Assembly (NCBI GenBank): GCA_007922305.1
Contig: ML677351.1
Location: 8,111,673-8,175,672 of the forward strand
Length of the DNA: 64,000 bases
Reading direction: 5' to 3'
Source: Dermatemys mawii
Lineage: Eukaryota; Chordata; Testudines; Dermatemydidae
Part shown: piece after piece, positions 1 through 10,700 of the stretch
Numbering within the stretch: the first letter of the stretch is position 1
Layout of the letters: each line of letters opens with the position of its first letter
Notes under the pieces: generated by a model
The model's database searches: none
What the model was told of the DNA's origin: nothing
Seen by the model: the letters and a program-made list of their open reading frames with translations, nothing else
Program-made: the position numbers and the translations under genes

Positions 1-2309
1 AATCTAAACATTCATATTTAAAAATTGTAACAACCAATACTGAAACTAATTTTCACAAGATTTGTAGTGATTTCAAGCTTTGCCTGCTCTCATTTTTAAT
101 GATGTATTAAAAATGAGGATTTGCCACAGATGATCATTGTAGCTAGCAAATTTGCACACTCTCATATATGATTTTTCCCCTTCTCTGTATCAATATTAAT
201 CTACAAACTAATCAAAACCTTGTTTTTTTATCTTCCTTTGTAAGTATAGATGTGTCAACCTCAACAGTTCAGAACTGCATTAAAGCTTGGTTCAATTCCA
301 TTTCTCACTAGAGTCCAAAAGCAATTCTGAGCTACCACTCTTCTCCACAACATTCCCTGCAAACTCTCTGCCTCAGGCTCACATATGCTATAAGGCCTGC
401 AACTCCTCTCTTACTTTATTTACGACATTGAAAATAAGACCATGAAAATGGCTGCCTGGAATTTTCTGTGAGATTCCCTGTGTTCTTGTTTCAGATCCAA
501 CCAGAGTCTGTCACTCACTTCTGAGTCGGGCTGTGGATACTGAGCTGCATTTCCCTGCCATGACCTCTCCCAGCCACCTCTGTACTGACATCAGGGAGAC
601 TGTGTCTTCTCAGCTCTTAATGCTTCCTTGTGGGAGCCCAAGTAAATTGGAGTTGCAGAGGGAGGGGCAGGTAACTGCGGGGAAGGACTCATGAGGAGAC
701 AGAATGAGGGAACAGATTCAGGGAGGGAGTGAACAGGAGCTCCTTTTGATCTCTCATCCTTCCATTTATCCATCCCCAAATTCCACAAGGTCACTCTCCA
801 ATTTAATTTTGGAACAGTATTTCAATCCCTGGATAAACTGTATATACGGAAACAAGCAAACTGATATGTATCTGTACAACCAGTTAAGAATATATAAGTA
901 TGTTCTAGCACATAAAAAAGTGGGACAAAAGCTCGTTACCTTTGATTACCAATAGTGCCAGTTTGATAGCCACTCTTCTATCTTGGGTTATGTTCCTGAG
1001 AAAGAGGCCCAAAGGATTGCCCCATTCCACATTAGGGAATGAGGGGAACCAGTAAGGCTTACTCTTCCTCACACCTCTTTAATATTTATCATTTCTTTGG
1101 GGTGGCCTGCTCTCCATCCCACTCAGAAACAATGGGACCAACAAAGATTTGCTTGTCTTTGTGCATTTAAGCCTCTTAAGCACTTAGGGGCAGCTATGCC
1201 ATGAAAGGAGGAAGGAACTTCTGGACATGCTCAAAAGACATGCAAAATGGAGTAGAAGCCATCGAGATCCTTCATAACCACAACTTGGACAGAGCAGAAA
1301 ACTGTAACTGTAAGAAGACAGGGTTGGTTGGACCGCCCCTGTGTGTTTCTGGGAGAGAACATTTTTGAACCACAAAAGATTTGGTTTAAAATTATTCTGA
1401 GTATGAGCAAAACTTTGGACCAGGGTCTTATTTTTTCCTGAGCTGTTATGCTGTTCCAATTTGTAAGATGTTTATTATCCAAGATATACTGAACTTTTAA
1501 CCTAATATTGTCTGCTCTTGATACGCTAAAAAACTAGCTCATTAAGATAAAGTACCGAAATGAAGCAATCATTATGGTGGTGCAGCTGTTAACAATACGT
1601 GGAGGTTAATCTTGCTTTTAAAGAAGAAGAATGCACACCTGTACTTTGGTACATATGCTTCTTTGTGAGCATGGAGACGTCTCCATTAGAATGCCCAAAC
1701 TTTCCTTTGGGCCAACTGAATTCTTTTTTGGCTTGTGCACCCTGAGAACACACACTTGAGCTTGAAAAATTTCCATCAGGTGGCTGTTTGAAGTGAAACG
1801 TGAATGTGAAGAACAAATAATTAATTTTATACACCTAATTTTCAGCTCTTTTCTTCTTTTCCCCAATTATAAACAAAAAACATGTAAAAATGATTCCAGT
1901 ATACTGGTGGCGGTGACATTAATTACACCTTTAAAATATGCAATTTTATTTTTGGGAATTTGTGTTTTGCTTCTTCTGTGTGTACCATCTGGCCCTTTTT
2001 GATGATGTTATGGATATAATCTCATCGAAAAGTAATTCTTACTAAAGCCAGAAAAATAATTAAAAAGTAGAACCACTTTTATTATTCATGCATATCTGAA
2101 CTTCATATAAAAATACAAATGGCCAATTTTGCATAAAATTTTGCATGAGGGATTTCAGATGCTCACCAACAGAGAACTGTGTTTACAATGGGGCTTTTTT
2201 GGAGGTTTTGTAGACAGCATTCTCATTATTCCCAGGAGTTCCTATAGTACTAATTCAAACCCCCCCCACAAAATTGGCATCTACTTTGATAATATGTATG
2301 CAGTGTTCT

Positions 2310-2412
2310 TGTAGCTGTGTCAATTCCAGAATTAGGATTAGAGAGACAAGGTGGTAGAGGTAACGAGAAGTTGGTCCAATAAAATATATTACCTCACCCA
2401 CTTTGCTCCCTC
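2310..2412 (+). repeat. SINE-like fragment, turtle interspersed repeat
   Basis: It begins with a head resembling GTAGCYGTGTYARTC, shared with the foldback elements at 15062-15406. It ends in TTGGTCCAATAAAATATATT followed by a degenerate ACCTCACCCAC block, whose reverse complement recurs at 23085-23210. The head and tail are typical of a dispersed short repeat. No target duplication was identified. Confidence 0.5.
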
Positions 2413-2550
2413 AATTTAATAGCAGTCAGTTTAAAATGTGTTTCTATAAATAATCAAATTATTGAAAAATGATTTTAAGCCTCCTTTGGGTGCCTTTTGA
2501 TGTTCATGGTGCATTCATAAAAGGGGCAACCCAATGGATAGACAACGGAT

Positions 2551-2628
2551 GTCCCCTGAAGTAACATTCACTCCCCTGAAGTAACATTCACTCCCCTGAA
2601 GTAACATTCACTCCTCTCAAGTAATATG
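2551..2628. repeat. 20-bp tandem repeat, about 3.9 copies
   Basis: The unit CTCCCCTGAAGTAACATTCA is repeated head to tail. The first unit differs only at its first base, the next two are exact copies, and the last is partial and diverged (CTCCTCTCAAGTAATAT). Short minisatellite of the kind that varies in copy number between individuals. Confidence 0.9.
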
Positions 2629-2721
2629 TAGCACAGCAACACCAGCATGTGAATGTTCCATTCTTACAGCTGCAGAAGTGCACCACAGGCTATCTCAGAG
2701 ACAGGGAGTGTCCATCACTTG

Positions 2722-2806
2722 TGGCACTAGAGATCCTCCACCAAAGTCCACTGAAGCGAACAGAAAGACTCTCATTGACTCTAATGGGCTTTGGTTCAGG
2801 CCCTAC
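2722..2806. repeat. Short palindromic relic (CATTGACT-type)
   Basis: The left half has AAAGTCCACTGAAG..., and the right half has CATTGACTCTAATGGGCTTT, its diverged inverted partner. The same inverted theme recurs at 29215-29305, 32872-32952 and 39582-39655. It looks like an old MITE family. Confidence 0.5.
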
Positions 2807-4137
2807 GTGAGCTAAAGAGTGCACATACAAATGGTATAGTACTCTGTGTTATGGAGTAGGCTATTGAACATGAAAATTGTTTTCTAGGTACAGAAATGCA
2901 GATATCTATTGGTGCCATAGTGATTAGTTTCGGCCAATATCAAACAAAATTTATTTTTATGATTTTTGTCCTTTGGTGTATCCAGCACTTGTAAACCACT
3001 TGACACATATTATGACTGAATGCTTTTTCATTGGTAGATCAAGGTGTTTACATTTTTTTAGGGCAATATCTTTTTGCATAGTGTGCAGAAAGCCTTAACT
3101 AGCTTAAAGAAAGGGAAGGTGTTATGCTATTAAATTTTTAGTTCTTGTTCTCAGAAACAGATGTTTCCTTCATTAGGGGGCACTTCTACTCGTGGGAGGA
3201 AGTCAAATATTAATTGAATTGAATACCATGAATATTCATCATTGGAATGCTAGCAAGTAAGAGCACAGAGGCTGCCAAAACTGTAAGGACCTTTTTGGTG
3301 ATTTTGCATGACATAGAGGACAGAGACATATTGTTGATAGACAAGAGCAGAGGAGATATTTTTAAAGTGAGCCTCACAGTATCTATCCATTCCTAGATTT
3401 AAAGTGCACGTGCACTCTGAGAGGTAACTTTGAGACACTAGTATCATAAAGTGCCATGTTCATTATGTCAATGGCCTAACAAAGGAAAAGGGAAAAGGAG
3501 AGTATGGAGGATTTCCGTGTTTTCCAAGGACAAGGATTACAGTATATTCCCACTCCTGCAAGTTAAAAATCTCAAGCAAAATTTCCTCAACTGACTCAAT
3601 GTGTTTAAAAAATGCTCCTTTTCAAAACAGGTGAACAATATAGCACCACCCTGACCCAAGTGAAATCACTGGTGGGGAATGGAGTGTCTCAGAAACTATG
3701 AATGGCTAAGAAGGGAACAGATATTTTTCATTAAATATCATCCTTGTCCCCTTTTTTGACCCCCTCTGGCTCTGTGTGACGTTATTCAGAAACATGCTTT
3801 TATGCTGCTGACTCAGGGATTTGCCTCTCCACTCTAGACATTGCCTGTCCAAATCAAACCCTTAGCCTGTCTCTCTGACATCTCCTCATAGGTTACCTTC
3901 AGCTCAGCATGACTAAGCTGCGCTTTGACTCTTTTCCTAATCACTGAGGATAATGCCACCATCCTCCCAATCACTCAAGCCCATATCCTAGCCATCAGCT
4001 TTGATTCCATGGTCTTTCTAGACCCATAGAGTCAGGCTGTGTCCACATCTTGTTACTGCTTCCTGCACCACACTTTTGAGACCCAGCTTCTTTTATACCC
4101 ACAGCTAAAATATTCATTCAGGACCTCCTTAGCAGTC

Positions 4138-4207
4138 TGTTGCAGGGTCTCCTCCTGAACCCAGATCTTGTACTTTGAAGTTTAGTGTTCTAGCCACTGA
4201 GCTAACG
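4138..4207 (-). repeat. CORE-SINE/MIR-like 5' fragment
   Basis: Contains CCTGAACCCAGATC ... TCTAGCCACTGAGCTAAC, the reverse complement of a tRNA-derived SINE head (box A and box B region) as in the longer copies at 5176-5410 and 5575-5850. Only the head portion is recognisable. Confidence 0.45.
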
Positions 4208-5175
4208 GGTATTCCAGGGTGGATCACTCTCAATCTGTGAATCTCTCAATTCACCAAAAATTCTGAAAAAAAATGGTTTTGATTTAATTGGAAAGAATTA
4301 TTTTTGACTTGTCAGAATTGCCAGAGAACTGAAAAAATCAGTATTCATGCAGCTCTGTTCAAGTATACACCTGTGTCAGATTCAAAGCTTGTCTTCTGAC
4401 TCTTACCCTATGAACTAGATACTGGACTCTGATGCCTTTCTTATTGCACAATGCTTGGCCTAATTAATGCTTTACATATAAGAGCTGATGCTGAAGGAGA
4501 CTTGTTGACCTTGCAAGAGTCTTTTACTGATTTCTCTTCAACATGCAAACTGAATTCTGTTGTCTTAGTGTAGTCTGGCCCCAACCAGGCTGGATATTGC
4601 TTATCCACATGTAAAAGGTGTGAATTTAATCCCTGGCTCATTTAAAACAACAAAACTCTTCAGAAGAACTTTAAACTTTAGTGTTTGCCAAAACATGTTT
4701 TCAAAAAATATGTCTGGGAGTAGACACTCCTGGATTCCCCTACCAGAGTTTGCTCTGTCTCCATTTCTAAACAAAAATACTCTGAACAAGACATTCACCA
4801 GAGTAATTAACTTATCCTGCTGCCCTTGGAGTTAATCACACAAGGCGGGGGAGCGAGCAGGGGCATGCACCCCTCCAATAATCGGCCTCCTTCAACCCTG
4901 GGGCTGTGGTGGAGACAATGAGTGCCTTTCGCCCCGGGGGAAACTGACTGCTCCTCTGGCCCCAGGGCTGTGGTGAAGACAGAGAGCTATTCTGGTGCCA
5001 GGGCTGCAGGGAGGGCACAGAAAGTTCCCCTCCTAAAGCCATCACATTTTTATTGCTGTGCATGACCCTCCCTTCTCCCTGCCAAAATATCCCCCCTTCT
5101 GTATCTTTTTGTTATCTGTCCGGCTTGTATACATGATTGTGTCTTTATACCTCTCAGTAAAATCCCCACAAAAAA

Positions 5176-5410
5176 TATCTTTGTGGTTAAGACACTGGAC
5201 TGGGATTCCAGAGATCTTTCAATCTTGGCTTTGTCAGTCTTCTGGTATGATCTCGGGCAGGTCACTTAGTCTCTTGGTGGGAGGTTCCTATCTATGAAAT
5301 GGAGAAATATTTCTCTATCTCATGGGACTGTAGTGAGGATAAAACAATTAATGTTTGTGAGGTGCTTGGATATCATGGAAATGGGAGCTATATAAGAAGT
5401 ACTTAAATAG
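5176..5410 (+). mobile_element. CORE-SINE/MIR-like element, near full length
   Basis: A tRNA-derived head (TGTGGTTAAGACACTGGACT) is followed by the core with GGCAGGTCACTTAGTCTCTT, then ATGAAATGGAGAAATATT and a tail ending GGGAGCTATATAAGAAGT. Order and spacing match the vertebrate MIR/CORE-SINE layout. These are Pol III-derived retroposons with no coding capacity. This is the best-preserved plus-strand copy in the window. Confidence 0.8.
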
Positions 5411-5574
5411 CTGGCCCAATAATAATTCTTTGCAATGACATGTTCCATCTGCTAATGTGATGTGCAGGCCTGTGGCTTGAAGGTATTGATGAATATAATG
5501 TCACATATAATAGAAATCAGTAATAATTAGCAATATTTTTTGCTATTATTTGATACCCTTCATCATGGAAGTTC

Positions 5575-5850
5575 TCCACACAAGTATAAATATATCTGTA
5601 GAATAATTATTTCACCTGTTTTGCAGGTGGAGAAACTGAGGAATAGAGAGGTTAAGGACCAAATTTTTAAAGGCACATAGGCACCTAACTCTCCTTGGTA
5701 CCAAGGAGAGTTAGGCACCTATGTACCTTTTCAAATCTATCCCTAAGTGACTAACCCATGGACCCAGAGAAAGGCAGTGGCAGACCCAGAAACAGAACCC
5801 AGGAATTGCAATTCCCAGTCCTGTGCTCTAGACACTAAATATTATTATTT
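5575..5850 (-). mobile_element. CORE-SINE/MIR-like element, interrupted by a palindrome
   Basis: Reverse-oriented copy: GTGGAGAAACTGAGGAATAG near the left, and CAGACCCAGAAACAGAACCC plus CCTGTGCTCTAGACACTA at the right, equivalent to the tRNA-like head. The core motif GAGGTTAAGTGACT is split by the insert at 5657-5743. The SINE is therefore older than that insert. Confidence 0.75.
5657..5743. mobile_element. Palindromic MITE nested in a CORE-SINE
   Basis: The insert is a near-perfect inverted repeat centred between 5699 and 5700. The 16 innermost base pairs are perfect, and pairing continues to about 35 bp with few mismatches. Its core is the motif TTAGGCACCT. The host SINE sequence TAAG is present on both sides (5653-5656 and 5744-5747), fitting a short target duplication. 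Diverged copies of the motif occur at 9655-9710, 20990-21060 and 41345-41390. Confidence 0.7.
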
Positions 5851-7345
5851 CCCTGAAGAAATATGCACTTACTATAAGTGTAAATATTATTTAAGATATA
5901 TTCATTATGCCTGAATACTGTACTTTATATGGTGGCCAATATACTCTGAATTTTCAGAGTAGATTAGCACAACATTTAGCAGAGGTGTGTCTACTCAAAA
6001 GCATTTGCAGGGTGCAAACATGCCTCCAAATATGCACATCCACCAGTCTTGAGTGGAGAAATAATAGTATCCTGCAGGGTATAATAGAATGAAAAACTTG
6101 TAAGGATGTTAATGTCATTCTATGTGCTTTTATTTAGTTTAGTTTCTGCACCTTGAGGGAATTGGTGACTAATTATATTGCCTTGCTTTTTCCCTTTTTC
6201 AGAAGGAAATATTTCAGAAAGGAACACAATAGATTTTATAAAGCTAGCTTTACACCTAATATTGCCATGCACAAGTGATTGCTAGGGACAGGTAATTCAA
6301 CAGTAATCATTGCAACTGTTGTATAAATAGATTTGAAATTTTATTAATAATAGTATATTATTCTCTCTTTCTTACCCCCACCTTACCCTTTGTGTGTCCT
6401 GTACAGATTATGTTTTATTTTAAAATATTTGAGTCACCTTTTTTAGTTACCTAACTACAAGCCAAGCGTACAAGGTAAGGCATTTCACTATTAGTCCATC
6501 CCTAAACACAGTTAAATGTGTAACTCACTCATTTTCCCATCCTGTGTTCCCACTCCCCAACCCAAGAGTGACTCGCATCAGAAATGCAAATAATAAACAC
6601 GTCTGATTTTCACATTTTTCAGATAATAGTTTAGGATTAGATTCTGCCATCCTGACTAATGTTGAGTAATCCAAGAGTAATGCAACTGGGTCAGAATTAG
6701 AGCCACTCTGCATTTACACCACTGTAGGTGATCTAAAATCTGGCTCCACAGGACTACTCTGAACTAAGATACCGTTCAGTGTGAATAAGGATGGCAGAAT
6801 TGGCCCCTTTAATGATTTCTGCTGTACTGCACTCGGTGGTGCTACTTTATCTTTTGCCTTCCTCACCTGATTGACAGACATACATATTTCTTTAAAGATT
6901 AAATAGTTATGCAAAACAAAAGTCAGAGAAGGTTCTCTAACTATCAGGTTATTTTTTTCAATTTAAGTATATTTTGTTGCTGTTTATAACAAGTAAACAC
7001 ATGGAGAAAGCATTAGCAGAGCAAATTATTTCGGGATGAACTCTTTTTGTCATGCAATAGTTTACACAATTTGTAAGAGATTTTCACTCCATCCCTGCCC
7101 CCTATCCCCAGTAATACAAAGGATTACAAACGCATAAACAATCTGAAATTACTGAAAGAAAAAAAAGAGTGTATTGTATTTAAACAGCACTGCTGTATCC
7201 AAACATTATCTGCAGAGTGGTATGAATGCTGATGTTCTATGATGATAGCTCAGGAGCAGAGATGGTTAAAGAATTGCATACAGGTGGCAATGGGAAAGTG
7301 TGAGCAATATGGAACTATTAATATTTTTTGAAAGATAAACTCTAC

Positions 7346-7616
7346 CTGTGTAGCCCAGCGAATTGTCATCATTATCAGAGGTGGGAAGTGGCGTCCCGCT
7401 GTCGCTCCCCCTCTCTAGGGCATCAGAGTCTGTCGGAAACAACACCAAAGCTGCTGATGGGGTCACAGTAGTAACAGTAGTTGCCATTTCCAACAAAACA
7501 TGTCCAGATGCAAATAAATCCACATATGACAAAAAGACACACAGTGACAATACACAGCATACTTTATCCTTCCACAGCCTGTGTTGTGTTAAACACTGTA
7601 ACAGCTTCAGTAACAT
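7346..7616 (-). CDS. ROBO1: ROBO1 N-terminal coding exon with signal peptide
   Basis: This exon encodes the start of Roundabout homolog 1, a single-pass Ig/FN3 receptor for SLIT ligands that steers axons. It holds 90 codons plus one base, and ends at ACACAG|GTAGAG, so the donor GT is at 7345-7344 and the intron phase is 1. Residues 78-90 ([13 protein letters not shown]) and the preceding ERG-x-D-x-GTP pattern at 68-76 match the peptide that lies just before the first Ig domain (SRLRQEDF...) in vertebrate ROBO1; ROBO2 lacks it. Residues 19-38 are hydrophobic and follow basic residues, as in a signal peptide. An in-frame TAA lies 12 bases upstream of this ATG, so M1 is the first possible start; M44 is a second in-frame Met but would drop the signal peptide. 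The mature-side sequence (45-67) is unlike the human one. The Ig1 exon is not in the window and should lie at lower coordinates outside it. Confidence 0.9.
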
Positions 7617-7742
7617 TGCTGTTAGTTATCAAATTCCCTTTCTGTTCTGTTTCCTTAGTTTAATCCTTTTATTGCACCTTTTGCTCTTACTTCACAGCTT
7701 GTGAAGTGCTCAGTCTACACTCTGAGAAACAGCCAGCACAGC
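7617..7742 (-). promoter_or_regulatory. ROBO1: 5' UTR or upstream exon boundary of the ROBO1 exon
   Basis: On the minus strand the bases just before the ATG are purine-rich, so they cannot serve as a polypyrimidine tract. The nearest acceptor-like signal is a pyrimidine-rich stretch ending CCACAG at 7748-7743, which would start an exon at 7742. Either the exon begins there and is spliced to an upstream 5' UTR exon, or transcription starts near here as an alternative first exon. I see no CpG-rich promoter or convincing TATA box. Confidence 0.35.
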
Positions 7743-7749
7743 CTGTGGT

Positions 7750-10700
7750 GAGCATATGGGAAAGAGTAGGCAGGGTGGTTGAATGCTAGCATTGCTAATT
7801 TTCTACCTTATTGTTAATCAAAGCTATTGACTGTGATCACTCCCCATCATCGCTTCATCTCCTGGAAATTATGGACTCAGGGGACTTTTCCTCTTTTGGA
7901 GGAGGGGGTGAGACAGTGTCTTGTCAAACAGGGGGGAGGGTTGATATAAGTACCATACCTCCTCTGGAGGAGAGGGCAGGGGCCAGATCTCAACTATGAA
8001 AAGGCAACAGTTTATCATCATAAGAAAGAGATACATTTCCTAGACGGAAAGGCACTTGAAAGAAACAGTCAATTTCAATGACATTAAAAAAATCCCAACC
8101 CAGAGAAATCATGTTGTAATACTTTGTAAGATAAATCACTAGTCTGAAATTTTACAACACAAACTATAACAACAATAAGGAGTCAAAACAGAAAGAATAA
8201 AAAGAATCAACAAGCCCTGAAAACAAAAACTACACAGCATAGTGGTTTGGCACTGCTCAAAGGAATTCTCTACTTTATCAATATCATTATATCACGTCTT
8301 TGTGCTACATAAATGTTAAAAGGCATGCAGGTTTATTTCTAGTCACTTCATATAAATAGCAAATTGAAAAGTATTAGGAATGGCTAAAAGTAATGAATAT
8401 GTTGCTGTTTATAAGTGGGGCCAAATCTGGAATACAATCAGTTAACACTGTACTTGGAATATCACTAGTACAGTAGAAAGTATTTCTGATAATTGACTTA
8501 CTGTTCTCTTCTGTTTTCTACTGTAAGTACTTGTTGACAGGTGTATCATAATTACCTACATATTTTAAAGACCTTGAATAATAACTACATTTCTTACCAT
8601 TAACATACTTCCTGGATTATTACATTCAGCAGATATTAAAGTTTGTCATATAATAAGATTGATACAGTTAATTTAAAATTATATTTCTATCTGAAAATTT
8701 TGCTGATGTTACAAGAAAACATCTATGATCGCTAAACCAGAAATATGTTAGTAAAGATACTTTCTCCCTTTTCTCAGTATGTTTACTTTGTTCATTTGAT
8801 ATCACTGCTAAAAAATTTGCGTCTTTGCTATGCAACGAAAACGGATACTCAATTTCTTCTTGAAAAGACCCTGATAAACAACAGATGATTAAAAAAAATC
8901 TTGAAAAATGAATTTAAAAAATGAAATTTGAGACAAACTATTTAAGGGTACTCCATCAGACTTTTTTAAAAATTAATCAGTTAAAATATTGCCATCTTTA
9001 AATAGCTGTAGGGGAAATAAATAAATACAACTTGTTCTAAGGACAGATGCAAAAGGCAAAATATGTTCATTTTTGGTCCATTCATCTTTGCTGGCTTAGT
9101 AATGGCCAATGTCAAGTGTATACTTAAAATCTTCTCAGAAAGTGGCAGTGCTGTGGGAGCATCAAAATTTTACTACTCCAGATTGTTCACTTATTGGATG
9201 CAGGGGTTGACGAGGTCAGAGTTTTACATTATAGCAATAAAGAACAGTAGGAAAGGACTTTTTGATGAACTAAGAGGCAGAGACTTCATGCCTACGGCGC
9301 CTGCTCAGGTAAAAAGTTGTATCCAGCTAAAAAACAAAAACAAACACATATTTGATTTGACACAACCAATCTGCTGATATTCCTTTCACTTCAATAATTA
9401 TTTCTTGGAGATTTATCCAACACAGTCTGCTTAGGATTTGCGATATTAAAAGAAGTGGGTGATAGATGGCTAGCTACTACTCAGCTACAAAGTAGGTATG
9501 TTTGAATTTAGCACACATCTTTATTTGGAAAAATAATAATTAAACTACTTTTTTCCCATTCTTGAAGGACATACGGTATGTCAGGCTATTAAAAATGGGT
9601 AGTAATAAACATTACACTCTAATTCTTAAGCTAACATTTTTAAACTAATGTGAGTTCAGTTAGGTGCCTAGGTAAAAGCAATCTGATTTTCAGAGGTGCT
9701 GAACACTGAATGAACCAAAGGGGAGAAATGGGGGCTCAACCCCTCTAATAACCATGCTGACATTATTTGGGAGCATTACTTTAGTCATATATATTTGAAA
9801 ATGTTGGCCTCAGTTGTCTATCTTCACTGATGGAAGTGAGTGGATTAGACATTCTTTCTAGTAATACCAGAAAAAAAAAATGATGTGGTATTTAGCAAAT
9901 GTTTAATGATAAGGCCATCACCATTCATAATCCAAGAATGAACATTATTCATCATCCCATTTTTTGTGGAATGTGAGCTTTTTGACTCAGTCACAAAGAA
10001 CATGGTATTTCAACCAGCACATTGGAGATTACTATATGGTCTTTGCACGGGAATCACCTTTCACTGATAATGATCAGTGAAGTTCAGTTCCAGGTGTGGT
10101 TTAATTCTACCATTTTCAGTTCACTGAAGGTGAGATCCTCTACAGTGCACAGAAGAGCTATACTGTGCCATGGGTTGTACTTCAGTGATCTGCTGAAGAT
10201 ATATTTACTTAGTTGAACAGTTAGGGTGTGATCAGATATTAAGCCAACATTCTGATGTTACAGGGAGTAGCTGTTCAAATAAGGGGCCAGGTAGCAAGGA
10301 AGAGGCACGTTCGTTCTCTCCCAGCTACCTGCTGTGTTGCTCAGCTGCTGGTTTCCATTCTTCCTCAGTGCCAATTACTGACAGACCCTTTTCTCCTTGC
10401 TCCTTCTCACTGAAAGCACAAAGCCCTTACTCTGCTGCCCATCTTCCGTCTCTCTCTCATCCCAGTGCCAATCATGTCCCGCCGCCTCAGATGTCATTGT
10501 CTTGTGGTATGTACAACAGGGCCATTTCTGTGATTGGCCAGAAGACTAGGCTGATGTGGTGGTGGTGGTGGGGGGGGGTGCATAGGGAAGTTCTGTTCAC
10601 AAGGAATAGCCATCATTCATTACGATAAGCTGTAATACCTTAAGTATTTTATGTACTGCTCTAAATACAAATCGGCTTCTAATTCAGCTTGAGCTGAATA

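Larger units (their letters stand above)
1..7340. other. Intronic sequence 3' of the ROBO1 exon
   Basis: AT-rich non-coding sequence. Outside the repeats listed separately (2310-2412, 2551-2628, 2722-2806, 4138-4207, 5176-5410, 5575-5850) I see no exon. The small open frames here have no recognisable domain, and both strands are frequently stopped. Confidence 0.6.

Noticed and set aside
2551..2628. CRISPR-like array
   Set aside because: Units are directly adjacent with no spacers, and the host is a vertebrate genome.
7363..7704. Plus-strand frame of 113 codons
   Set aside because: It is the antisense shadow of the ROBO1 exon.
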